From NCBI GenBank assembly GCA_023078555.1, contig CM041198.1, positions 460,856 to 524,855 on the forward strand: DNA of 64,000 nucleotides, in the 5' to 3' direction. Below the pieces are notes generated by a model, which saw only the letters and a list, made by a program, of their open reading frames with translations, was not told the DNA's origin and did no database searches. The DNA is from Ulva prolifera. Lineage: Eukaryota; Chlorophyta; Ulvophyceae; Ulvales; Ulvaceae. The first letter of the stretch is position 1; each line of letters begins with the position of its first letter. Shown one piece after another: positions 1 through 11,392 of this stretch. Both the position numbers and the translations under genes were made by a program.

Positions 1-3000
1 GACTCTCACTGACCTCAACTCGAGTGATCACCTGGAGTGATCACCTGGCTCGCCTTGGTGGCATGCCGCAATGTGTCACATCCATCAGTCAGTGCGTTCC
101 TCTGTTGCTGTGTGATGACTTGTGAGAAGGGAAGCCGGTTGTACTGTGAAGCATGCATCGCTTAGGTGTGCATAGGCTGTTGGATGGATGCACAATCATG
201 GCAGAAGCACCAGTGTCACCAGCTTTGAGTTGCTAGGACAGCATCACTGGCAGAGATGTAGACACCAACTCTTCATTGCTGTATGGCAGTTACATACAGG
301 CAGCTCCGTGGTGGCATTCACCGTACTGGCTGATGGCACGGCACGAATTAACTGGCACCAATTGCACCAATGTATTAGCACCAATTGCACTGATTATAAT
401 TGGCACTATGAAGCACAGCCGTCCAGTCCTCCATCCTCCGTTCAGCCACTGCAAGACTGCGAACTATGTTGATTGGTTGCTCATGTACATGATCTGACGG
501 GAGGTGTGAATGAGATTTGCGTACAAGCACCACATAATTTGGTCATCTTGCCTTGCAGGTGCTAAATTCGAACCACAGCTTCACAATTGGAACATCTGCA
601 CATCCAATGGAGAGCTTTCTGCGCAGGGCTTTGAAATCAAGTAACTAATGAGCATCATGCCAAACCCACATACCGTACTAAATTCAGTCAGACAAAACGG
701 GCAGTGTTACATGGGGTCTAGGCCTAATACATCGTTTTTTTGTTTTCAAAGTCACTCAGAAAACTGCTGATTATATATACCTAGCTGGGTACCTAGAAAC
801 CCAGCGTTATGCGTTACAATGTCGATGGACTTAATTTAGTACGGTATACGCATCCACAGCGCTAGCCCACATATATAGCCCACATATATGCATCCATAGT
901 GATGGACCTGTACAGGTCACAACGATCAATCGTAGTTTAGTTTACTTACACAAAAGTATAGCTACCAGTCGACACCAGTGGAAAGGAAAAAGTAACCAGA
1001 TGTGTAACACATGCAAAACCCGGCATCCTGTTTGTGTGCCTGCTGAGCGCTTCCGAAACTACGGTGAAATGTGACAGTTGAACATGAGCAGCACTCAGGG
1101 CAGACCACACCCCAGGCCCAGGGGGTGCATGCTAGAAGCAGCCCCTTCAACAAACAGGACGTATGATGGCTGTGCGACGCGGGCGCCTGCTGCTCTGTGA
1201 TGCAGTTCTGTGATGCACGCCATGTACCAACAGTCACAACAGTTCTATCGCGATGCGTGCTTCAGTCAGAATCAAGATTGCCTGGCGAGATATGGGTAGT
1301 GAGGAGCATGACAAAGCACAGGTGCATATGGACCCCACACAACCGACATCCGCAACACGGCCATCCCAACACTCGACATCCGTGATGCATGGTCCGTGAT
1401 GCATGCAAACATGGCTGAACAGTGGGCTGCAGCAGTGAGCTGCGCATCAGAAGGTTCGCCACAGTGTACAACGTTAACAATTGTAGTACCACCAAGCATC
1501 TGCCAAGATAGAGGGATGAGCTGTATCACAGGTCAAGGGGTGAATCCCTCACCAGGCAGCTGGGAGTGCCTCACTGCTGCACTCATCTTCAAGTTGGATG
1601 TCTGGTGTGATGCTTGATCAATGGCATCACTCTATCCGGATTTCACTCTATCCTCAATAGATGGTGCATTCATGGTCACATTCCGTCTGAGGAGTCAGAT
1701 GAGCATGCACCAGTTCACCAGGAACAGTAGGCCCTAGCCATGATAGCCTAGTAAGTTCACATACCCAGACCTCAGCTGCAGTGTGCACCTGAGTCAGCAG
1801 CGCCGGCGGCACCATGTAGCGCCAGGCAGGATCATCCACTCGGCTTTTTTTTTGGTTGAGCATTAGGTATGCATCAGGTATGCCTGCCACCGTCGATCCC
1901 AGCTTCTGAAATCCCCAGCCTGGAGTCATGCCGTATCCAGCTAGGCACAGGACACACATGCAAGTGCACCACACAGGAAGGATCTGCAAGTGCAACAGCC
2001 CCATCGCGATGGTTGTCTGCCTCATGTTGGTGTTCTTCCTGCCCTGGGGGTGTTCCTGGCCTTCGAGGGAGCCTGGGCAAGCAGCCAGCTGCAGCCGTCA
2101 CGATTGCATACAATAGTATGCATTGCTGGAGCCTTATCTTACCAAACGCTTTCAAGCTCTGCTTTTGTCTCTGGACAGCCAAAAACCCTTAAAATTTGAT
2201 AACCTACAGCTGGATGAGCCTAGGCCTGGCCAGGTGCAGCTGCTCTGCAGCTGTGCCCCTTGCCTTGTTGCTGACGCCCTGACAAGAGGAGGAAATTCTT
2301 GAGATTTGCACCAACTTGCTGCACTGCAGGGTCAATCATGTCATCATGCATGGTTCTGGCCTGCACCCAAAGAGGGTTAGCGAGGTGCATGTGTGTGGAC
2401 AGCTCAGCCTTCGAACGGCACAATCATTCAGCTGAAACAATCTGCACATTCACATTTATCAACTCATCGGCCTCCTCTGCTGCCGCTGACACTCCTGGGC
2501 GAACTGCACAATAGTATTCACTGGGTATTTCTGTCCGTTGTGTGCATTGCAATTCTGGATTGTGGACGGATGCGTTGAGGAAGTGGATGTGCCCCAGGGT
2601 CGGCTCGGAGCACAGAGGAGCCACATGCACCAGTGAGGGGCATCCATGGTGTGAACTTTACAAGGACCCAGTCGGAGAGGCAGCTAGCACCGCACGCGCA
2701 ATGTACGCAACACCTCTGCACTCCCATCACAGCAGGAAGTGCCTTGTGTGGATGTGCACATCCACGGCACATCAGGCCGACACTGTTTGAAGGCTCATTT
2801 GTGGCTGCTGCATTCGCTACGAGCGCTCGCTCGCAGTGTGCAGCGGGTCTGCCGCTGGATTTGCTGCGTGCATGGATCCCACGCCAGCTGACCAAGGTCC
2901 GTCCACCGGCGGACGCAAGCAGCCTCAACAAGCTTATATGACATGCCACCTGTGCACACAGCATCATGCCGCTGCTTCATGTGCCAAGTGTATCACGCAG

Positions 3001-3650
3001 GATCTGAACTGCAAAGAAGCGCGCAACACAGGCGCCCAACAGTCTTGCATCACGGCATGAAGGGCATGCGACTCTGATGTGGCAGCGTCCACGGCCCCGC
3101 CGGGACTGTGCCGCGATCGCCGATCAGGTCCCGCCTGCCTGGGCGCCCAACAACACACACAAACACACACACACACACACGGCTGCTGCACGGCACCCTG
3201 CACCCCCTGCCACCCGTGCGCTGCTGCTTGCATTCCCGCAGAGCGCATACCACGACATCTGCGCACCCTCATCGCTGCTCACAGCTGTCTCTGGTACCGT
3301 AGCATGCTGTGCTGCCGCCGCCGTCAGCACAGCATGCCGTACACATCACTTTCATCTATGTTGTACACGCGATGCACGCCTGGAGTGTCGCTGACCGGCC
3401 CCCAGCCAGAGGACCACCTACCCCTTCCACACACTGAGGACAACCCAGGATCACACACGGCGGCGGTGGCGCTGTGCTTTGCGGAGCTGTGACACCACCA
3501 TGTGCTTACGTGACGCGCATTGGTGGCCAGAAGCCGCGACCATCGCACCGCCTCCACCCACGCACTCTCGAGACATGGACGTCTCGGCCAACGAGGGTCA
3601 GTGCCACTGGCAGGGCAACCAGACACGCGGTCGCGTGCGTATGTGCATAC
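1..3650. other. no supported gene; small repeats only
   Basis: I see no exon with family similarity or GC-rich coding bias. The open frames here are short and Cys/His/Trp-rich in the way of random translation. Visible structure is a 13-bp tandem direct repeat (GAGTGATCACCTG at 22-34 and 35-47), a repeated GCACCAATTGCAC near 355 and 380, a repeated TAGCCCACATATA near 864-880, and a short CA microsatellite near 3157-3180. The right end abuts the 3' end of the minus-strand TMEM115-like gene. Confidence 0.5.
3157..3180. repeat. (CA)n microsatellite, short
   Basis: An interrupted run of CA dinucleotides in intergenic DNA downstream of the TMEM115-like gene. It produces spurious THTHTH and VCVCVC frames on the two strands. 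Confidence 0.9.
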
Positions 3651-5749
3651 TCAAGCTGGCGGCGGCAGGTCTTCGGCTGCGACTGCAGGCTCCAGTTGCC
3701 CCGGACTCGGCGCGGCCTCCGGCGACCCGTCACCGGCGGGCGACAGGCCAGAGGCAGCGAGGCGGGCGGCAAGGGCCATGCGGCCGACCTCCCGCCGCCG
3801 CGCCGCGTCCCAGTCCGGTGCGTCCGGGCCGGCGCCGGCTGCGCGCACCATGGCACTCGCGCCGGCGGCATCGCGGGCCGTAACCAGCGGCAGCAGCGGC
3901 GGCGGCTCCCTGTGCACGCCGAAGCGCTTCGCGACCGCCGTGAACAGCGTGGAGAAGGCGGGCTGCACCGACGCGGGGCAGAGCGTGGACAGCGCAAAGT
4001 CGACGGAGGGGTCTCCGCGCTGGCCTGCACATTGCGCGGGTGAGCGGCGGTCCGGCTGCACGCTCTCGGTGCCCGTGCTGCCAGGTGGGGGTTCGCTGCA
4101 CAAGTGCAGGTGCAGGGAGTGCTGACTGCTTGCTGGTGCACCGAGCCATGCTGGGATGTCAGGGGGGCGTGTGAGGGGACAAGTTCCAAGAGGGCCGTGC
4201 TCTCACGCTCTGCCATGGAGTGGAGCCTGGCGTTGTGCCGTTCGCTGCACTGGCTTGACCTCAGGGAGCTGCCCGTGCGATGAAAGCTGTGCGTATGAAT
4301 ACAAACGTACTCTGCGAAGACCGCATTGGAAGCGGGCCAAAGATAGACACTCTGTATGCGGGCGTGGTTAGCATCGGATGGGCTGGAAACACTCGAGTTG
4401 GCGAGGGGGTGGCTGCGGCCAGCTGCTTGAGCTGTGGCACTGCCTCCTCAGAGACTGGGCAGAGCAGACAGTCGGCCATCTGAGTTATCACTTTTCGGTA
4501 TCTCAGGACATCATCATAGATGCACAGCCTCAGGAGCTGGTGCTCGGCTGACCCTGAGGCAAGGTGCTGCGGAGGTAATGCATCATGAACCAGTGCCCAG
4601 TGGGCCGCGAGCGGGTGCATCTGCGAGCGATGGTTGTGCAGGAAGGTGTAGCGCAGTCGCCTGAATTGTGTCTGTGTTGCACTATTGCAGTGCAGTCAGT
4701 GGAGAGAGTGGAGAGCTGCTGGCAATTAAGAGCGCCACAGCTGCGTGCGGTTTGGTGCAACTATTGGGGTGCCTTTCAGATGGGCCACAGCAGGAAATTT
4801 CGCAAGTTTGGGCGTGATGATATAATGCTGACGTTGTCGCACCATCTGGGCCTGAAGACTTGAAGAATCGCAGGTAGAGCCAGCCGGAGAATGTGCCCAC
4901 GACGGCAAATCTCAGAGCGGTTAGGTCACCCGTGATGACAGACAGCACTGTCAGCAGAAGGATGTGGATGCCTGGAAGATATCTGGTGGGCAGCGCGATG
5001 CTAGAGAAGAGTGTGATGTCTTGGCCAGGCATGACATGCTTGATTGCTACAAAGAGCGCCCCTTGAACTCCATAGAATCCACCGTGCTCGGCAAACAACG
5101 CTGTGCCTGAGAGATGGAAATAGAACCATGCGTACTGCAGCAGAAAGCTGGTGCAGCCACACGCGACAGCTGCTACGGAGATGAGCTTGAAGAACTCTGT
5201 TGGACCATAGATTGGCTCGGCAGCTTGTGCTGCACCAAATAGCACTGCAATGGCGACGGCAAGATCCACAAGCGAAGGCGCGAGGAAGGACGAGGTGATG
5301 ATGTTCCACGGGTACCTGTATGGGATCTGATGCTGAGCCCGGCCATGATAGAAACGATAAGGCGAGTCACTGCAACGCCCGCGCCCAAGTACGAAACCTG
5401 AATTCTGACATGCAAAATGCAGAAACGTCCACAATCGGTCGCAGGTGGTTACCAAGCGCGCATTCGAAGAGGCGATCACAGTGGTGGAACCAACACAAAC
5501 ATTGGGCAATCGTGCGTCACCACAAGCAGACCAATTCGCTGAAAGAGGTAAGGATGGACAGCACTAGCCCATACACATGGCATACCTTATGGTATAGCCA
5601 GGTATCAAAGCTAGAAACTTGCGGGAATATGGAATGTAGATGCCGCATAGAGACTCAAGAATGACGAGCACTGCGATCGCCTTGACCTCTCTGCTGAGAT
5701 CATTCACCTTCTTCCTCGCAGAGAGGACTGCTCGAGCGACAGCGCCCAT
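3651..5749 (-). CDS. TMEM115-like rhomboid-fold Golgi membrane protein
   Basis: Three exons, 5749-5586, 5315-4843 and 4024-3651, join in phase to a 336-residue protein. Exon 1 carries the N-terminal helix and the diagnostic LALIPGYTI. Exon 2 continues with YPWNIITSSF and several hydrophobic helices, then WLYLRFF. Exon 3 supplies the family motif GDPSVDFALSTLCP (plant homologues have GDPSDDFAFSTFFP) and a hydrophilic, Ala/Pro-rich tail. TMEM115 family members (DUF1751) are catalytically dead rhomboid relatives of the Golgi, implicated in retrograde transport. The exon 2 donor (GTGCGA after phase 1) and the exon 3 GCAG acceptor fit exactly. An 818-bp intron separates the last exon, which is far richer in G/C third positions than exon 1. 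Start ATG 5749 is the first Met before the conserved region. Confidence 0.85.
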
Positions 5750-7595
5750 TGTTTACTCCCGCCAATTTACTTGGACACGGCAATCTGCATGCCTGTCGCT
5801 ACAACTACGGTCGCATGATGGCGTGAAGATCTTTGATGGCATGCAGCAGCGCGCACACAAACATTTACCGTCAGCAGTAATGCCAGGGCACAACTTGGTG
5901 GGTGTAGTGTGGCCGTGATTCAAACAGCGCGGGCAAGAAAGAAACAACGTCCCACATAACGAGGTCTCGACGAAGCATCCGGGAAACCTCCCTACTGCAT
6001 GGCCATGGCGCTGCTCATGATCTGTGTTGCTTGGACACAAGTGCAGGAAGGGAGGTAGGCACTACCGGTGACTCGTCTTCGCTTGCTCAGGTGGTTGTGA
6101 ACACACTGCCTAGCAGGGTAACACCGTTTGAACAAGCTACTCAGGGCTACAGCCAATGAATTGCGCTGAGAAGACTGCCCCGTCCGCAAGCAGCAGCTGC
6201 AGCACCTCTTTCAGGAAATGAAGATAGCCTGTGGCATGAGACTGGTGCCGGGAGGTAACAGGGCGAGGAGCAAGCACATCTGCATGACTTGTACCAGGGA
6301 CAGGTTCATCATAGTGTTTCGACACACACTTGTCTGCTACCTTCGGTCCAGCAGAGCAAACAAGTTAAAGCAACGCACAAAGAAATATTCAGCATAGCAG
6401 CCCTGAGCCATTCCATTGAAACACAGCTGCTGCATGTCACCTCGGCTGTGCTTTCCTCGAGTGCAGCCGCTTACCCAGACTTACATCTGCATGTAAGGAT
6501 CAGGAGCCGGCATGGTCACCCGTAGGATTGATTTCCAATCCGCGACCACAGCGTATCTTCACGATGTATAACCATGCACATGGACATCGCAAACACAGCA
6601 GGTGTAAATGCAGGCTAATTTGGTGTCAACCTGACCGGCTATCTTGTCAGGTAGGTCGATTGCAGCGGCATCAGCAACTTCATTCAGACTGGATGTGGGA
6701 GCATTGGAGTTCTCGGATCACAGTGAAGCATGTTCCAGGTTGCACTCGAGCAACTGCCAAGGAGATTTTGGCACGTTTGGGTAGCCCTTGACCAGAGATT
6801 CACTCTAGTTGTTAAACTTGGCACAAATGAAATCATATTGCAATGATTGCTGACATGCGCATGCACAGACATGCAAAGGGAGCTGGGCTTCTGTGAGCGT
6901 AGTAGCATAAGTATGGCAAGCACAGTTGCAAATGGATTGAGGAAGTTGGTCATGAAAAGCTACAAACAGAAATAGAGCAGACGACTGCACAAGCAGATAG
7001 ATCCTGTTCAGGAGTGGCTGTGATCCCTCGAGCTTGCACGGCTGCTGCATGGGCTGAACGAATCAGCTGGTCACATCAACGGACCAACGCATGGCTGGCA
7101 AGAACTTCAGTCTGAGATCCATGTCATACCGCATATGACTCTCTAAGTACAGAATACTGAGCCCAGCAAGGGGGGCAGACTCTCGATGCTGTTTATAGCA
7201 TGTCGGCACAATCGTCGATTGAGAGACGTTTCGACACCATGCACAGACCCATGTCTATGAGAACGCAATTTTCAAATTGCAGATGACGTTCAGCACTATG
7301 ACCACCGCACTTCAAAGGATCAGTGCCGCACAGTCGATTCTTCGACCATTGGGGCTCAATTGTTGTGCATCCCGATATCTCGTTGCAATTGCGTGCCCAA
7401 ACTGCGTGCTACGCACAAGCGATGCAGGTATGCCATCATGTAAACATGGTGGCACGTCTAAATTGAGTCCTCTGCTGTGCACCTTTGGTAGGTCGAGCAA
7501 GGCATGCGTACAGGAAATTGACCAGGGTCAGCGTGCGGTAGCGTACAAGCGTAGGTTCACACGTTGAAGCACATTTTGTTGCGCCACTAGAGGGA
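5750..7595. other. intergenic region between divergent TMEM115-like and PDHA genes
   Basis: This is the head-to-head spacer of about 1.85 kb and should hold both promoters. I recognise no conserved protein. An open frame of about 95 codons (ATG 7277, or 7283) ends at 7567, just upstream of the PDHA start and in another frame. It could be a leader ORF or chance. Confidence 0.4.
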
Positions 7596-9739
7596 ATGCT
7601 ACACAGAGCTAACAGGGTCTCGCCAGCTTTGGCTCGACCGGTCGCTGTTGCTAGGCCATGCGCGCGGGCCGTGGCAGCACGTGCAGCAGCACCACCAGCC
7701 GAGTTCGAGGCGGTGAACCATCAACAATTGGATTTCAAAGCTGACCTCGAGAGCTTGCAGCTCGATCCCACGGTTGCTCGCGAGCTGTACAAGGACATGA
7801 AGCTGGGGCGTGACTTTGAAGATATGTGCGCGCAGATGTACTACCGCGGCAAAATGTTTGGCTTCGTGCACTTGTACTGCGGCCAAGAAGCAGTCTCGAC
7901 TGGCATCATTAAGCTTCTGGGCAAGAAGGACTACGTCTGCAGGTAAGCCCGCACTGTGCCATGCGATTGCCAGCGCGCGGACCAGGGGCAACTGGATGCA
8001 TCTAATAGTCTGCACCATGCGCATAACAGCATCCATGACCGCACGAATTGATAAATATGTCACCATTAGGCACCTCGCGTTGTATCTGCGGATGCATCCC
8101 CATCCTACCGCATCCGCTTGCCACGCCTGCACGCCTACTCAGCCTTCGAGTGCACGTTTTGTGAACCATGAAGCCCAGCCCCGCTGCAGCACCTACCGCG
8201 ACCATGTCCACGCCATTTCCAAGGGCTCCGATCCCAAGGCGGTCATGGCGGAGCTGTTCGGCAAGAAGACCGGCCTGTGCCGCGGCCAGGGCGGCTCCAT
8301 GCACATGTTTGACCGGGAGAACGGCCTCCTTGGGGGCTTTGCCTTCATCGGAGAGGGCATCCCCATCGGCCTCGGCGCCGCCTTCCAGTCCAAGTACCGG
8401 GTCGACGTCCTCCACGAGGACGGCCCGTACGGCGTCACTGCCTCCTTCTTCGGCGACGGCACCTGCAACGTCGGCCAGTTCTACGAGTGCCTCAACATGG
8501 CCGCCCTCTACAAGCTGCCCCACATCTTCGTCGTCGAGAACAACAAGTGGGCGATCGGCATGTCGCACGCACGCTCCACCTCCTCCACTGCCGGCGACGA
8601 GTACCCCTACATCTACAAGAAGGGCCCCGCCTTTGGCATGCCCTCCGTGTACGTCGACGGCATGGACGTGGTCAAGGTGCGGGAGGTGGCCCTGGAGGCG
8701 GTGGAGCGCGCGCGACGGGGGGACGGCCCGACGCTCATCGAGGCTGAGACATACCGCTTCCGCGGCCACTCCCTCGCCGACCCGGACGAGCTGCGCAGCA
8801 AGGAAGAGAAGGCCGCCTACCAGGTGCGCCCGGGGCCCCAACACACATCTGCTCCCAGCTCCGCATCGCAGCTTGCTGAGGCGTGGCAGAGGCTGCGAGC
8901 TTTCCTACACATTCCAGTGTCGCTGATTGTGTGTTGGTATTCTGCCGTGCAATCGCCCGTGCCCGTGAAGACACAGCTCTCTGGCCAATTTGCACTGTGT
9001 GTGTGTGTGGCTGCATCAGTCAGGCGTTGAGTGCGGCGCGGGGTAAACCTGCATGCGGACTGCGGCGGCCTCGCTCGTTGATGCAACGCTCAGCAGCCTC
9101 CAGCATGTGTGCTGGGGGCGTGCCCGGTGGTCGCCGGCGCGCTGGTACGTCCAGCAAGTAGTCGTATGCGGGGCACTGCGCGGGTGTTTGCCGGTGGTTT
9201 CCGGGGCGGGGCCATGCCTCTGCGACCCTGAACAGGCCGGGGCCCGCGTCGGCTACGGCCACGGCCACGGCAGTACACCTACATGACCCGAGGTGTAGAT
9301 GATGCGGCAGTGCGCATTGCATCATATGCTGTCGGGAGCGACCACTTTGCTGGAGGAAAGACGCCTCCCCACCAGGCGGCCCCTTTGCCTGGGGCTGTTC
9401 ATGCATGTCCACCCCCTCCAGCTGAGTGCGTTGCCGACAGCTGGTCTCTGTATTTTCACACTGCGACGTGGTGTGCAGGCGCGCGACCCGCTGCCGGCGT
9501 TCCAGCAGTTCTGCGAGCAGCACGGCCTGCTCAGCGCGGACGACTTTGCGGCGGTCGACGCAGAGGTGAAGGAGATCGTGGACGACAGCGTGAGCTTCGC
9601 CGACGACTCCCCGAAGCCGGAGAAGGGGCAGCTGCTGGAGAACGTGTTTGCCGACCCGAAGGGCTTTGGCATCGGCCCTGACGGAAGCTACCGCTACACG
9701 CAGCCCGGCTTCACCTCGGGCTCCGTGCAGGTCTCGTAG
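7596..9739 (+). CDS. PDHA: plastid pyruvate dehydrogenase E1 component, alpha subunit
   Basis: Exons 7596-7942, 8190-8823 and 9479-9739 join to 413 residues. E1-alpha and E1-beta together do the thiamine-diphosphate-dependent decarboxylation of pyruvate, giving acetyl-CoA for plastid fatty-acid synthesis. Residues 1 to about 38 are Ala/Arg/Val-rich without acids, a plausible chloroplast transit peptide. Then follow [22 protein letters not shown], the TPP-binding GDG...NN motif (about residues 204-232, [12 protein letters not shown] to VVENNKW), and [15 protein letters not shown], the plastid form of the loop that carries regulatory serines in mitochondrial E1-alpha. The C-terminus [10 protein letters not shown] is complete. 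Intron 1 starts GTAAGC and intron 2 (655 bp) GTGCGC. Exon 2 is strongly G/C at third positions, exon 1 less so. The mitochondrial paralogue is excluded by the loop and overall pattern. Confidence 0.95.
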
Positions 9740-9872
9740 GCGCCGGGCTGGGTTGAGCTCCGGGGGGGCTCGCACTTGCGGGCACACTATGGCCATGTAT
9801 TGCAGCGAATCGAGTGCAAGTGGATGGGAGGAGAGTTGATGGCGCGCATCGAGTCAGCGCATGAGTCGTGCT

Positions 9873-9877
9873 TGTAA
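9873..9877 (+). terminator. candidate polyadenylation signal TGTAA of PDHA
   Basis: TGTAA lies 134 nt after the PDHA stop codon. TGTAA is the established polyadenylation signal of chlorophyte nuclear genes. The distance fits a typical 3' UTR. Confidence 0.55.
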
Positions 9878-10124
9878 CAGCATCTGTACTGACGGGCGCT
9901 GCATCCCTGCTGCCTGAACTAGTTTCAGCAAAAGCTCAGAATTGCTGTGGCTGGCAGCTGCCCCAATCCACACAAGCTGGTCTGGCCCACTGCGATGGTC
10001 ATGCCTGCGCCAATGTTGTTGGGAGTTGTGTGTACTGTGCCGGGTCATTGTGATTGCATGCTTGGACATGACGCTTCACATTGATGCCTGCAACACACCA
10101 TGATGGCACCGCCGTTGTTCTGCT

Positions 10125-10541
10125 AGCGAATGCATCTTACACGAAGCAGGATCACGCCTAGGGCATTTGTTGTTGGGTACTGATAGTCCTGAACAGGGCA
10201 TCATGATGAACAGCAAACTACGTGCGTACTTGGAGGTCTCAGACGTCGCTGCTGTCACCGGTTGCACACCAGTCATCGGGTGCATTGAATGGATGAGATT
10301 GTGAAGTTTTGAAGAATTCGCGGCGGCTAGCTGTCGTGTGAGTTCTTCACTGAATCCGGTGACCTGTCTCAGCCCCATGGCGGGCCACATATCCAGAGTG
10401 CAGATACGTCTCGATGAGAATTTGAGCAGATGGACTGAGCGGTGAGTCAGTACCATTATATTCGCACAAGGAATTTAAATCACTGATCGTTTTCAGGGCT
10501 TCGATCCTGTTTTTGTCACTGTCTGCACGATCAGCCATGTT
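10125..10541 (-). CDS. weak candidate small protein, unrecognised
   Basis: On the minus strand an ATG at 10541 opens a hydrophilic, coding-like stretch (MADRADSDKNRIEALK, then SDLNSLCEYN) that meets a possible GTACTG donor. Downstream a second frame reads TGFSEELTRQL...SSKLHNLIHSM...SKYA. A phase-compatible join exists only through a poor acceptor, so the structure is uncertain. No family is recognised. The amino-acid composition (few Cys/Trp/His) is better than that of neighbouring random frames. This may be a real small gene or chance. Confidence 0.2.
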
Positions 10542-11362
10542 CGAATTCGTTTCGAGAACGTGTCGAGTAGCTGGCAAACCATCTGCTCGATCTCGTCGCG
10601 GCCGTCAGCTTTCTCGCTGCCAGTGCAGCATTCTTACATTACTGCAGGATGTTTGTGCGCGTGCCGTTGGCCGAACAATCCGCTCTGACCATCCCGTGCG
10701 CTGGCATGGCCACGCCAGCACATGACAACAGACGCGAGTTCGATGCTCAACAACGCGCTGAGTCATTGTGACCAGGTTGTACAGTCTGCTTCTCCGACAA
10801 GTTTAAGATGCTTGAAATACCAGTGCCAGCTTGCAGCTGACACAGTCAAACTGTTGCCGAAGGAGGTGGTCTACACAGCTGAGATCTCGAGAGCTCACCC
10901 GCTGCCGAGATATGCAAAGTGCGAGCCGATCATCAGTAGGGACTCGGATTCTGCGACAGAAAAAAAATCCGGCAACTTGCAAGATACACCACCCTCGCCT
11001 CCGCGGAGCTCGAAGCAGTGCCATGTGATCATGTAATCATGCACACATGGCGAGCAGTGCTGCCCGGCCTAGTGCCATGAATGAGTGGGTTTGGGATTGG
11101 ATTGCGAGAAACGGCCCGATGCCCGGCCTCTGTCCTTTGTAAATATGTACCATGGCGAGCAATGTTGCCCATGCTGGTCATGTACAAGGGAAATTGGTTC
11201 ATGGAATGCCGTGAAGCAGCAGATATTTACCAATGCAAGAGATGCTGTGCGTTGTTCTGTTGCTTCGAGCTGGCGTCAGTCATGCAGGCCGTTCAAGTAG
11301 ACATTCGTTTGCACTGTAGTGCTGGTACAAGTAGTCCCTTTGCCACAGGCCCGCCCCACGCC

Positions 11363-11392
11363 AGCTGAGATTATGGCGCCATAATCTCAGCT
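11363..11392. repeat. 30-bp perfect palindrome without spacer
   Basis: The left half AGCTGAGATTATGGC is followed immediately by its exact reverse complement; the axis lies between 11377 and 11378. It sits in gene-poor DNA. Confidence 0.95.

Noticed and set aside
2518..2967. 149-codon minus-strand frame
   Set aside because: High Cys/Trp/His, no similarity pattern, no codon bias like neighbouring genes.
4682..4842. C-terminal extension of the TMEM115 exon 2 frame
   Set aside because: Open past 4843, but the family motif GDPSxDFA is found in the exon at 4024-3651 with a matching GTGCGA donor, so the extension is intron.
8002..8844. 280-codon minus-strand frame
   Set aside because: Antisense shadow of PDHA exon 2, which matches E1-alpha in detail.
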